A stretch of DNA of 29,709 nt from Chlorokybus atmophyticus (Eukaryota > Streptophyta > Chlorokybophyceae > Chlorokybales > Chlorokybaceae): the NCBI GenBank assembly GCA_009103225.1, contig RHPI01000193.1:104067-133775 (forward strand), in the 5' to 3' direction. Shown here in pieces: positions 1 through 9,640 of this stretch. Below the pieces are notes generated by a model, which was not told the origin of the DNA, did not search any database, and saw nothing but the letters and a program-made list of their open reading frames with translations. The translations under genes were made by a program, and so were the position numbers. Each line of letters opens with the position of its first letter. Position 1 is the stretch's first letter.

Positions 1-46
1 GGGCAAGGGGCGCGTGTGAAGGGTCGAGTATGCTTGGTTTATTGAA

Positions 47-94
47 CATGTTGAAGTTGAACATCCAATGACTGAGCCACTCAACTTCAACATG
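47..94. repeat. 14-bp perfect inverted repeat (hairpin)
   Basis: CATGTTGAAGTTGA at 47-60 is the exact reverse complement of 81-94, with a 20-nt loop. No function is evident; it could be a terminal inverted repeat of a tiny element or a chance hairpin. Confidence 0.6.
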
Positions 95-1445
95 CACTTC
101 ACATGATATGTGATACGCATCGCTCAATGCGTACATGCATGTCAACCATAAAGTATACACGCGTAATGAGCATTAATCAATCTTCCACAAGGGTACGGAG
201 TATCGGCGGGGATTCGTTATCAATGCAGCAGATCCTTCATTAAACCTAGCGTGTTTTTAAAGTATGGCATGCATCCATCTTGTAATTGCATTAATGTCTA
301 GTCAGCGTGAGTAATTGATCAAGCGCACATATCGCGCCATTTTTATTTGGATCGTGGAAGTTGATATGTTCAACTTGCAATTATCAAAGCACAACTTGCA
401 TTGCAATGATCAGAATGTGGATTATAAATGCGACATTGAAGGTTACTTATGATGACTCGTTGTGCTCACACACAGCGAATCGTCGTGATTAATGGTATAC
501 GACATGCACTATATATATCAATTGGTTTTATGCTCAGCAGGGCTAGCTGTTATCAATTCCTAACAAGTGCTATCACAATACCAATACAACATGTTTGCGT
601 TGCCCTTCCATCACAGCAAGCGCCTACCATTAATTGTATAGTGTATAGTTTGCATTGACAACTTACTTATAAGGGTTGTTTTCATCATGTTGTTTGCACG
701 CAACTTTCGACAATGATTTCGCCGTTGTATGATGCAATGTAATGACCTCGAGGTGCGCAACCTTTATCAGATTTGTCACGCGGCTTCAACTTCTAATACC
801 ACTTGATATAAATTATATGGATATTATCATTGATATTATGTGTAACACAAGAAAACATGATTTCTATGGCAGCTAGTTTGCACCATCATCACGTCATTAT
901 AAGTTGACAATGAGCTATTGGTGGAGGACTATTGCGCTTATGCGTGTAAATCACAACGGGATTACATTATGTAATAATTGTCATGAGAGGCGATGCAAAA
1001 TACATTGGTTTTAAGCGATAGACAGAAACCTTTAGACGATCGGGCAGGGGAAAACGTTAAACGATTTACGAATATACTGAGCATGCACAATGATTATAAG
1101 TAATGCGCATATATGCATCTTTAAACTTTGTGTGATCAATGCCCATAAGGTGGTGATATTAAATGTTTGTTACATAACATGATTTCAACGCTCCACCGTC
1201 ACAACGTTGCCCGTTGTAGAGCGATTCAGTGCATGTTATCTTTTGCAACCATAGGCATTCATTGCGTGCATTCAATGAGTCATTGCGCAATTATTAATGT
1301 GCTTATTGCAAGCAAATTGAATCAAAAGTTGCTGCAATCTTAACATTATATTGGGTACTGTACTAGTTTTATGACTTGTGCTACATGGTATCAACAATAT
1401 GGATCAGTTTGGCTACCAAGTTACAAATTGCGTAGTATAGATTCA

Positions 1446-1477
1446 TATATATGGCACGCATAAGCGTGCCATATATG
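1446..1477. repeat. 13-bp hairpin with 4-nt loop
   Basis: ATATATGGCACGC (1447-1459) pairs perfectly with 1464-1476 around the loop ATAA; a T-G wobble extends it by one pair. No T-run follows and no gene ends here, so no terminator or processing role can be assigned. Confidence 0.6.
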
Positions 1478-2772
1478 ACAAGAAATTGAATTCAAAGGCC
1501 AACACGTAAAAGTTAAACATTGTTGTTGAGAATTATTGGTTTATAGTACAGCACTCTTACAATCTCATAGTCATACCAAAACTGCAGCATGACGCAGTGG
1601 GTAATTATGAATTACTGTATGTTACATCCGGGACAATGATATACTTAATGTCGTAAAAACAGGCCACGCAGCCTGGACGAAGCCACGCGGCCTGGGTGGG
1701 GCGTTTATGTTCGCGCAACACCGTCCAGCAGCGGCGGGGCCAAGTTGCAGCGTCCTTGTCGTCGTTGTCCTTGTGGTCGTGCATGCCGATGCCTGCGTGG
1801 ACAAGCAACCCTAACCTCTGATTCTCTCCTCTCCTCTCATTTACACTCTGTTGGTTTGGTGTTGCCATCTGTCTGCTTGCTGCTATACACGCCCACTTGC
1901 TGCTGCTTGAGGGTCTGCTGTTGTGCTGGTTGTGTTGGAGTGAGGTGTGCATACTATATATGCTAGTAGCTCTGCCCTGACGCCCACATCAGCGCATGCA
2001 TCACGACTGCTTGCTTGTCTGCACCGCCACATACTTCAAGGTTTGCCACGCGCAACCTTTGCATGTTATGTCATGAGTATGCAAGTTGGGATGCTGCTTG
2101 AATGATAACATTATAGTACATTGCGCAGCCGCAGGCTGCATGATTATAACGTGAGGAACCATATACATTTTTATGCCAAACTCATGTGTTTATTAATTGA
2201 AATATAATATTAACGCATGCATTTTAAGCCTTATCAGAGCAATCAAAATGCTTTCTTGAGGGTGTGATTTCTACAGAACTTTATCAATGTAACATATTAC
2301 TAAAGTCTGTGCAATTGATGTTCAACACAATACAATTACCGGCCATCTTCGTGTTGATATATCAGTTCAAATCATGCGTAATATATATTACGACAAGGGC
2401 CATGATATAACATTGATCTGGTCAGTGCCAACTCAATGTGTATTCATGCAAGGGGGGATCCTTTACAATAATGGGGAAATGAGTTGAATAAATGTTACGC
2501 AGTAATACATTATGCCAGTATGACCAAAATGCGCGTATATGCACGTGAGATAACGTAAATTTGCTGTAGTAAGCTCTTTAAAAAATTGTATGCGAGGTAT
2601 TGTTTGAAACAGCTTACTTCCTTATTGTAAAAGCAAAAAGTCTTGATCTCATCATAACGCATGTAATTATATGCACATGCGCATCTATGTGAGTTCAAGT
2701 TAGATTATCTGGACCCACCTCGCACCACAAGGCGTGGCGTGGACCACATGGCTTATTGAAAGAGTGGACGGA

Positions 2773-2804
2773 CCACATGGATGTCCACGTGGACATCCAT
2801 GTGG
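2773..2804. repeat. Perfect 32-bp palindrome with central CCACGTGG
   Basis: The half-site CCACATGGATGTCCAC (2773-2788) is followed with no spacer by its exact reverse complement (2789-2804). The centre is CCACGTGG, which contains the G-box core CACGTG recognised by plant bZIP/bHLH proteins. The sequence GGACCACATGG also occurs just upstream at about 2741-2751, and TGGACCCAC near 2710 is complementary to GTGGGTCCA at 2801-2809. The palindrome is therefore part of a wider inverted arrangement. It could be a cis-element or the centre of a small foldback element. Confidence 0.65.
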
Positions 2805-3133
2805 GTCCAAGTTGCAAACCGTCCTGATGCATCGAGTCATTCCATGATGCATACAGGGAAAGACTGTATATAGGCATCCTGCACCCAAGCCGAGTGGGAT
2901 CAGTGAAGGACACCTGTTCACAGGCAACACGGCGCGGGGCACGTCTCTTCATAATACGCAATCCTATATGCGGATGACGCGGATGACGTTACATGAGGCG
3001 TACACTCGCCATGCGTGTGCTCTCTGTCCCCGTCAATCAGCCAATTGCCGCAGAACCAGACAACGAACCGCTGCACGACGCACTTCCACCCGAGCTGACA
3101 ACTGCTACACCGAACACGCCACTCATACAAGGC

Positions 3134-3156
3134 ATATAATGTCGTGATTCACGGCC
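3134..3156. repeat. 10-bp hairpin, 3-nt spacer
   Basis: GTGATTCACG (3134-3143) is followed by GCC and then its exact reverse complement CGTGAATCAC (3147-3156). No neighbouring gene boundary explains it. Confidence 0.6.
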
Positions 3157-3521
3157 CGTGAATCACGGGCGCCATGAGTCACGCACCATTCCGTGGCAGG
3201 AACTACCGCTGACTCTGGCGGCCCATTCTATATGCACATACAGCTTTATATGACATGGTCCATCCATTACGATGACTCAAGTTAATGAGCCCAAGGCACG
3301 CCCGTTACGCGCTTACTATATCGTAAGCTACGCGTAGCCGTCGCTTCACTGATGTGCACGTGTACCGCAGCGGTCGGAGGGTAGCGCCTACGAACCGTAT
3401 GCGCTGTAACACGACACAGCGTCGGTCAACTAACGACCAGCCAACTGCTGCTCTGAACCGGCTCTGTTGGGTCCATGTACCGGTCTGCGGCATCATGTTA
3501 CACGCGTTGTGGGTAGGAGCG

Positions 3522-3926
3522 TTAAGAGCTGCTGCCGGACAAGAGCCGGCTGGCAGTTCCGTCGTCAGGGTCTTCCCGAAGGCGACAGGCCGCAAAGTGA
3601 CGCGACAGTTGCCATGATGGCAAACGGAGACGGGATGGTAGCGGTCTGACACGGCGACAACGTATATCCAAGGACGCCGTTGCGACGGACATGGGGGAAG
3701 AGACGCGACACAGCAGAAATGGATGCTTCTTGCCAGTTGCTGCTAACATGACCGACACGTGTACCAGGGGCGCATTCGTCAACGGCCGAGAATGAATTTC
3801 GAAAGCGGGCACGTCACCGGTAAGCCTACCGTCAGCCTGCGGCAGGTCGTACTCATATAGGGATCGCAGCATCATTGTCCGATCTCCGTGCAGTGCCACC
3901 TTGCGCTTGGCTCTCAACCACCGCAC
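3522..3926 (-). CDS. Doubtful open frame, unknown protein
   Basis: This minus-strand frame of about 134 codons opens just after a possible acceptor AG near 3950 on that strand. It reads like protein in its first half (for example RWLRAKRKVALHGDRTMMLR), then turns Arg/Ser/Leu-rich, which suggests a lost frame. A second minus-strand frame at 3305-3652 overlaps its 3' part. I recognise no family, signal peptide or catalytic motif. It could be an exon of an unrecognised gene or a transposon remnant, and chance openness in GC-rich DNA is quite possible. Confidence 0.2.
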   Translation of the reverse strand: MRWLRAKRKVALHGDRTMMLRSLYEYDLPQADGRLTGDVPAFEIHSRPLTNAPLVHVSVMLAATGKKHPFLLCRVSSPMSVATASLDIRCRRVRPLPSRLRLPSWQLSRHFAACRLREDPDDGTASRLLSGSSS

Positions 3927-4151
3927 GATACGGCCGTTGCACGAGACTATGCTGCGCTGTCATACCTTTGCTCCGCAGACGTCACCGTCTGTAATTAAAA
4001 CGCGGTGACTGCCAACCTACCTCGAAGCTATCAACCCTATTAATGAAGGCAGGAGACAGCGCAGCACACAGGCGGTCAAAGGGCGCGGGGAGACCGGTTC
4101 GAGGGGTGATATGATCTGGATCCGCGTCGCTCAGCGCGCCGGCGCATGACC

Positions 4152-4178
4152 GGGGGTCAGACCTGTGCCGTGACCCCC
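4152..4178. repeat. 8-bp GC-rich hairpin
   Basis: GGGGGTCA (4152-4159) pairs with TGACCCCC (4171-4178) across an 11-nt loop. It lies about 650 bp upstream of the LSD1-bZIP start codon. I see no tRNA-like fold around it. Confidence 0.5.
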
Positions 4179-4376
4179 TCGTGATTTACAAACTAATTGA
4201 AAACCTGGGACGTACCAAATCGCCGCGTATCGCGTGGGATTGCGTGCCGTGGGGCTAAGCTACCGGTGCGGTAGCTCTGTCATTAGGTTCATGAAAGGCA
4301 TAAGGTCACCCTACCACGCCCTTTTCTGCGAGCCCCGAACTGAGCGTTTTCGGCACATGATAACGACGAGTCGTTA

Positions 4377-4829
4377 TTGACGGACAGCAGCAAAAAGGCG
4401 CTGTGTTGTGTCACAAGTTTTGCCTGTGGCGTGTGTGGCAACACTTCAAAGTTTGTGTGTGTTGTGCGCAGTGAGGCGGTTGTGTTGTGTTGTGTTGTGT
4501 TCCCCAGGGCTTACTGGGCGTGGCGGCGGTGGCTGTGTCGTGGTCGTCGTCGTTCGCGTGAATAGGGCGGTTTGAGGGAGAGCTGTTGCAGGGGTTAGCT
4601 TGCGCACCAGCAGCAGGCTAGCACAGGCCTGGCAGGCTGAGGGCGGGGAGAGGAGTGTGCTTGCTAGTCGTTGGTGTGGGTGTAGTCGTTGACGTTGAGC
4701 TGCTGCTGGGTCTAGGCGGCGGCTGAGGTGAGGTTAGGGGGATTGTGGTCGAGGTGGTGGAGGTGAGAGGCGAGGTGCAGTAGCTAGGTCAAGGGCGGAG
4801 AGTAAGGGAGTGATTGGGTGCCGTGTGTG
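4377..4829 (+). promoter_or_regulatory. Probable upstream/5' leader of the LSD1-bZIP gene
   Basis: This GT-rich stretch, with TGTGT runs near 4480-4500, lies directly upstream of the coding start at 4830. A small open frame at 4377-4565 has no protein-like features. No clear TATA box is visible. The assignment rests only on position. Confidence 0.3.
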
Positions 4830-6152
4830 ATGTGGAGTCAGCAGCAGGCGGCGGCGGCGGCAGCGGCGGCGGCGGTGGTCCAGCAGCATCAGCAGCTCCA
4901 GCAGCAGCTCAAGGCGGCGGCGGCAGCTCACCAGCAACACCAGCAGCAACAACAACAACACCAGCATCAGCAGCAAGTGCATGAGATGGACGGCAGCGCC
5001 TCCCAGCTCACCTGCAGCAAGTGCTTGACCGTGCTGGTCTACCCCAGAGGCGCCAGCAACGTCCTCTGCGTCCTCTGCAACACCATCACGCCTGTCCCCA
5101 CCGCCGCCTCCGCAGCCGCAGCAGCCGCCTCGGCCTTCACGCAGCCCTCCCGCCCAGTCGCCAGCTACGCCGGCGGCAGCAATGGCGCCGACAGCCAGGC
5201 CGCCGCCGCATCCTCCGGCCTGGTCAAGCCTCTAGCAGAGAAAAAGTCCATGCGCAGCCCAGGGAGCCCACTGGACCTGGACTTGTCTCTTCCCAAGCCT
5301 GCAGCTCCCTCGAACTCAGCAGCAACGCACACAGCCTTCCAGCCGCCTCATTCTTCTGCCGCCGCCCTCGCACCCAAACGCACCCGAAGCCATGACTCCT
5401 CAGACAAGTCCGACTCGGATAAGGACTCTGACCCCAATGGCACTGGTGAGTGTGTGTATGAGTAGATGTTTGTGTTAGTGTGGAATGCAATTGTTGCATT
5501 GCATATGATCATTGGTTGCGCGTGCTTGCCTAAAGAGTAACAGCAGTAGTAGTAGTAGTCCAATGTGCACGCGTGTGGTTTACCTCAGTAACGTTTCGTT
5601 TGAAGCCCTGTTACAGTTTGTTATGCCTTGTCTGGGCCAGTTCATGCTAGTTGACTGCAGCATGCAAAACATGGAAACCAGTAGGCCAAGGCAGATTGTG
5701 TATGCAGTGGAAGTCTTGTCAGTCAAGCTTGGCAAATTCAATGCTTGTTTACTTGTATCATTATCCTTCCTGCACAATACCTGTTGCTCTTATTTTGATT
5801 GGGTGTGTCATGTGTGCAATGCTGACCTTGCCATATGGTGTGTTCAGCGGATGTGTCGGCATATGAAAGGATGAAACGTCGTCGACGTGAGACAGCCAAG
5901 CGTTCCCGCGCTCGCAAGGCTGCATACATGCGTGCATTGGAAATTGAAAACGCTGCTTTGCGCCAGGAGCATGCCGCCATGCGGGCCGAACTCGCTCGCC
6001 TCAAGAAGCAGTACGAGTCCAACATCAATAATAACAGCAACAGCAACAACAACAACTCCCCTCCCACGCTAACACTCACGACACAACAACCTGCCGCGCA
6101 AGACGCCTCGCCGCCACCTCCGCAGTCGCAAACCACAAGCACTCCAAGCTGA
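4830..6152 (+). CDS. LSD1-type zinc finger / bZIP fusion transcription factor
   Basis: Two exons, 4830-5445 and 5848-6152, joined through a phase-1 GT-AG intron, give a predicted 306-residue protein. Residues 7-50 are Ala/Gln-rich with His. Residues 61-90 hold an LSD1-type zinc finger: Cys62 and Cys65, then Cys80 and Cys83 (C-x2-C-x14-C-x2-C) around the signature YPRGAS. A low-complexity Ala/Ser/Pro linker and an acidic Ser/Asp stretch (189-204) follow. Residues 213-260 form a bZIP: basic region RETAKRSRARK, then a zipper with Leu236, Leu243, Met250 and Leu257 at exact 7-residue spacing. The tail is Asn/Pro/Gln-rich. The normally invariant basic-region Asn is Arg218, which may alter DNA recognition. 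The predicted location is nuclear or nucleo-cytoplasmic. The start at 4830 is the first ATG of the open frame; the frame itself opens slightly earlier. The domain calls are firm; the single-transcript fusion is inferred from the in-frame splice. Confidence 0.85.
4836..4978 (+). repeat. CAG/GCG trinucleotide-rich tract coding poly-Gln/Ala
   Basis: Runs of CAGCAG and GGCGGCGG inside exon 1 of the LSD1-bZIP gene encode alternating Ala and Gln/His tracts (about residues 3-50). Such tracts change length easily and are common in transcription-factor activation or interaction regions. Confidence 0.8.
5446..5847 (+). other. Intron of the LSD1-bZIP gene (402 nt, phase 1)
   Basis: The donor CACTG|GTGAGTG and acceptor GTGTTCAG|CGGATG bound this intron. 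The last exon-1 base G plus CG from exon 2 makes GCG (Ala206), and the frame runs straight into the basic region. If retained, translation ends at 5463-5465, a few codons into the intron, giving a protein with the zinc finger but no bZIP. I see no extra exon inside it; an unlisted short cassette exon cannot be excluded. Confidence 0.75.
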
Positions 6153-6353
6153 CGATGTGCGCGTGTGCGTGCGACACGGCGTGTACACTCGCTTCCCACA
6201 TACACACTCTCTCCCTCCCGCGCGCAGCCATGAGTATCATATTAGTGTTAGCAGCAGCTTGGTTTCTAGTTCTTTTTCTCTCAGTTAGGAAAGGCTCAGC
6301 GTAGTTGCTCTCTTGCTCGCTTGGTTGATTTCATCGGAGAATTGCTTGGAGGT

Positions 6354-6359
6354 ATTAAA
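6354..6359 (+). terminator. Candidate poly(A) signal ATTAAA
   Basis: ATTAAA lies about 200 nt past the LSD1-bZIP stop codon in T-rich DNA and is a common variant signal. The position fits a 3' UTR end, but the hexamer is frequent by chance. Confidence 0.25.
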
Positions 6360-7650
6360 GTTAGGGTGTGACTTTTACTACTCGACTTGTACATTGCTCG
6401 CTTTCATAAGAAGATTTTTGGGCTTGTCACCTTGTGTCTGGGGGACTCACTTGCATGCTTGTGTGCTTGTCCGTTGCAAACCAACTGGTGTTTGAGTCAT
6501 TTTCGCTGTGTCATACAGTACAACACTGCAAGATGTTGTCATTGTGCCCGCAAGCGTGCGGGGAGTATGTGCTGTCTGCGCGCAAGGCTGAGCCAAACTC
6601 TCTGTGCCTGTCTTTGAAGTTGTGAGGTCAACACATGTGTTCTGAGTTAATATCAGTAGGTAGGTGCATGATCATGTTGTGTGGGTGCACCCATATTACA
6701 GGCGTCCATGCACACATGTGCACCTGCGCACACATACCATGGCAATGCCCTCCGCCACAGATGATATGTGCACGTGCGCGCGCAATGCAAGACGGGTACG
6801 TATGCACCCACGCACGCACGCATGCCTGTGTCATATGCAGCACATTTATTGTACATGTGGTACATTTCGTTTGCTGGTAGGTGTTCATGCTGCATGCCTG
6901 GTAGCCCCCTGCTCTATGCTACGTAAGGTAGCGTCATAGCTGTGAGCGTGTGTACAAAAGATGAAGGCATGTGTGCACATTGCATGTGCATGTGTACAGG
7001 ACACATGACGTGCTATTGGTGGTGGGGTTGGGCGCTCACGCTACCATGCAGCTGTGCGTACCAGCTTGAGTGTATCTCTGTGTGTGCATCTGAGCATACG
7101 TGCGTGTGCGTGTGGATGTGGGTGGGTGTGAGTATGAGTGCGCATGAGTACACGGGAGTATGTAATACACGTGTGACACTTGTGCCAAGCCCAGTCATGT
7201 CGCAAACCAACTATGCGTGCAAGGCTTATTTTTTTTTCCCAAATGTTTCTCAATCAAAGAAAGAATCGTCTACATACAGCACGAAAGGGGTCTGTCTGTC
7301 TGTCTCCCTATAGGAGAGGGCAATGGTAGGCTCTACAGCAGCAGATAAGCAAAGAATGCACTATGGTACAAATGTGTCCCCCCCCCCTCCCCAAACCTAT
7401 CCAACAAAACTTGCTCCCAATAGGCTCAGCTGGCACCCTAAAGCCACACAACTGAACCCACATTCACTAAACACAAGCGCTACCTACCACCCCTTGGCAC
7501 CTCCTTCACACGTATCATCATAAGGGGAGAGGAGCTTCTTCTCGCTGCACACAATAGACACAAACACACACTGCGCTGTACTAGACTGTAATGGTGGTCT
7601 TCACTCTATCTCCATCTTTCACACTTGCTGTTGCTGTTGTTGTTGTGGAT
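6360..7650. other. Low-complexity TG/CA-rich DNA between convergent genes
   Basis: Alternating purine-pyrimidine stretches (TGTG, GCAC, CATG) dominate 6630-7210. A T-run follows at about 7229-7237, and a C-rich run at about 7378-7392. Open frames here (for example 6635-6880 and 6942-7313) are His/Cys/Met-rich products of the repeat and are not gene-like. The right part should include the 3' UTR of the minus-strand gene ending at 7651. Confidence 0.55.
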
Positions 7651-9640
7651 CTACTGTTGGGTGGGGCAGCGATAACCGCAGAGCAGTCCAAACAAAAGTG
7701 CATCATTCTCCGTTGTGATCTGTATCTCCTGCGCGTCGATAGAGGGCGGGCCCGCCACACGCATCCAATAAGGCACGTGTTCCTCCTCACCAATGAATCC
7801 AAAGGACCACTCGAAGAAGGTTGTGCCCGCCGCATCGGTGACCACTTGTGCGGTACGTCCGTCACCTTGCGGACCCCACTCAATGTTGTTGGCGTTTGTG
7901 CCAAGGCATGAGCCGATCTCAATCCTGAAAGCCTTCATCTGTGTGGCCACCTCGATGCGTCTGAATACGTAGGCGTATTGTGTGACGTTGTTGCCCATGT
8001 CCAACACGCTCGTCATGGTCCAGTAGTGGAGCTCGTCGTACGACGGGTTGCATTGTGGTAGTGGGTCCAACATGGGGAGAGACAACGTTGGGGGTGGGGA
8101 GAGAGCAGGTGGAGGTGGGGGTGAGGGCAACACTGCCGGGTGTACAGCGGGTCCTTTGCACTTGAGCCCACATATCAAGCCTTGAAGGAGTGCATCGTTG
8201 GCGGTGATGATAGCCATGTTGATGGGGGAAACCTCCACATCACCGAAGAAAGTGAGTGAGTATGTTTGCGTGGCCGTGTCGGGATCGAAGCCAAAGTTCC
8301 ATTGGAAGTACATGACACCATTCTTGATGATAGTGTTGGCGCTGCGGCCCGAGCCTTGGGGTGACCACACCACTTGTGTTGGGTCAGATGGCACGCAGTT
8401 GCCAACCTCTACTTGGAAGTATTTCAGCTGAGTCAGGAAGCTGTCTCTGCGCACAACCCAACTGAAGGTGCTCGACCCAACATTGTCGTCGTGTGTCACG
8501 GCGGTCAGGACCCAGTAGGGTGGGAAGGAGTACATGGGGTTGCAGTTGGGTTGGGGGGGGAGGAAGTAAGGTGGGGGTGGGGCAGCTGTGCCAGGGTTCA
8601 ATGATGGTGTGGGTGCGGGCACGGGTGCGGGTGCGGGGAGAGGAGGTTGGACAGGAAGTGGGCATTGGATGCCACACATGAGGCCACGCACGGTGCTGCG
8701 CGTGTCATTGTAAGGCGTGTTGAGCTCGAATGCAACGGGACCCACGTTGAGATGGCCAGCGTAAGTCAAGGTGTAGACAGCAGTCTGAAATAGAGGAACA
8801 GATGTCAGATGTCAGATGTCATCACATGGAGCAGAGACAAGAAGGAGCATGTGTATGTGCGTATGTGGTTGTGGGTATGTGGGTATGTGCTTACATGAGC
8901 GCCAGGAGCATAGCCAAAGTTCCACTGCAAAGAGAGAGATACAAAGAGGAGAGGGGCTGTTAGTCCCAACATCATCATCAACAACAACAGCCACAGATCA
9001 GAGTGATAGAATGTGGTTGTGTACCTGGAAGTAGACGGATCCTCCGATGACGACCGTGTTGGCGGTGTGTCCATCTCCCTTGGGTCCCCACTCGATGAGG
9101 TTGGGGTCGTAGGTGGGCACGCAGGGGGGCAGCTGGACCTTGAAGTTGTAGTACTGGCTGTCCTCCAGAGACGCGCCGGGCATCGTGTGCATCTCCCAGA
9201 TGAAGGTGGTGGAGGACTCCGTGAACTCAACAGCAACCATAGCCCAGTACTGGAGAGAGGGAAACCAGATCATCAGCACGATACTCATTCAATCAGACAG
9301 ATGCACACATATACAGATACAGATACGCATACAGATACAGATACACATACACATACACACACGCATACCCACACACATATACTCACACACATTCTCTTAC
9401 CGGTGGTAGGTCGAACATGGGGTTGCAGTTGTCGAAATGCGTGACCGTGCCGGTAGCAGGTGGCGGTGGCGCGAAGAAGCTCGTGTCTTCCGGTGGTGGA
9501 GGTGGGGGTGGGGGTGGGGCTGAGTCTGTCTGCAGCATGCTTCTCATGAGGCGCCTGTCGGAGGCGGAAGCAGTGCCAGCCAATGCGAGGAGAGCTATTG
9601 CGGCCAAGAGAAGGCCGCATCGTTGCCTTTGTGGAGCCAT
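7651..9640 (-). CDS. Secreted three-domain Pro-rich matrix protein
   Basis: Four exons on the minus strand (9640-9401, 9249-9025, 8924-8895, 8784-7651), all with phase-0 GT-AG junctions, give 542 residues. Residues 1-27 are a signal peptide: a hydrophobic core (LLLAAIALLALAG) ending near TASA|S. A run of nine prolines (42-50) follows. Three homologous units lie at about 72-206, 246-374 and 410-538. Each starts with CNP, has an aromatic YW about 12-15 residues later, a central Cys, a W(G/S)PQG-like turn (WGPKGDG, WSPQGSG, WGPQGDG), an FQWNFG/FEWSFG strand, and ends in CG-x2-C. The linkers (207-245, 375-409) are Pro-rich like hydroxyproline-rich algal wall proteins. N-glycosylation sequons occur at Asn191 and Asn431. 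It has no transmembrane anchor and is probably extracellular. I do not recognise the repeated domain as a named family; it resembles pherophorin-type proteins in layout only. Confidence 0.85.
8895..8924 (-). other. 30-nt microexon of the matrix-protein gene
   Basis: TTGCAG|TGGAAC at the start and GCTCAT|GTAAGC at the end bound ten codons (WNFGYAPGAH). They supply exactly the segment that aligns with WNFGF in unit 2 and WSFGF in unit 3, so without this exon unit 1 would lack a core strand. The flanking introns are 8925-9024 and 8785-8894, both phase 0. Confidence 0.8.
9250..9400 (-). repeat. Intron 1 of the matrix gene with CA/ATAC-rich repeat
   Basis: The intron has donor CCACCG|GTAAGA and acceptor CTCCAG|TACTGG (minus strand). 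Positions about 9300-9392 (plus strand) are a degenerate run of CAGATA, CACATA and CACACA units, a likely fast-changing microsatellite inside the intron. Confidence 0.75.

Larger units (their letters stand above)
1..2700. other. AT-rich intergenic DNA, no supported gene
   Basis: This stretch is AT-rich with many stops in all frames. The few open frames (for example 449-658 and 1605-1952) have no recognisable motif, no plausible splice partners and no domain-like composition. I see only scattered hairpins (47-94 and 1446-1477, listed separately). It may contain decayed repeats, but I recognise no transposase, reverse transcriptase or RNA gene. Confidence 0.6.
2700..4370. other. GC-richer block with palindromes, origin unknown
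   Basis: Base composition shifts from AT-rich to clearly GC-richer here and back again after about 4370. The block carries palindromes at 2773-2804, 3134-3156 and 4152-4178 and overlapping open frames on the minus strand (3305-3652, 3522-3926), but no domain that I recognise. A decayed mobile element or a poorly conserved gene are both possible. Confidence 0.4.

Noticed and set aside
4085-4110. GGTTCGA resembling a tRNA T-loop
   Set aside because: No matching stem on the 3' side and no upstream anticodon or D-arm.
7013-7313. Open frames in TG/CA-rich DNA on both strands
   Set aside because: His/Thr or Cys/Val composition comes from the dinucleotide bias; no domain or splice evidence.
7651-9640. 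Pherophorin annotation for the matrix protein
   Set aside because: The Pro-rich linker layout is similar, but I cannot align the repeated unit's Cys and motif pattern to the pherophorin domain.
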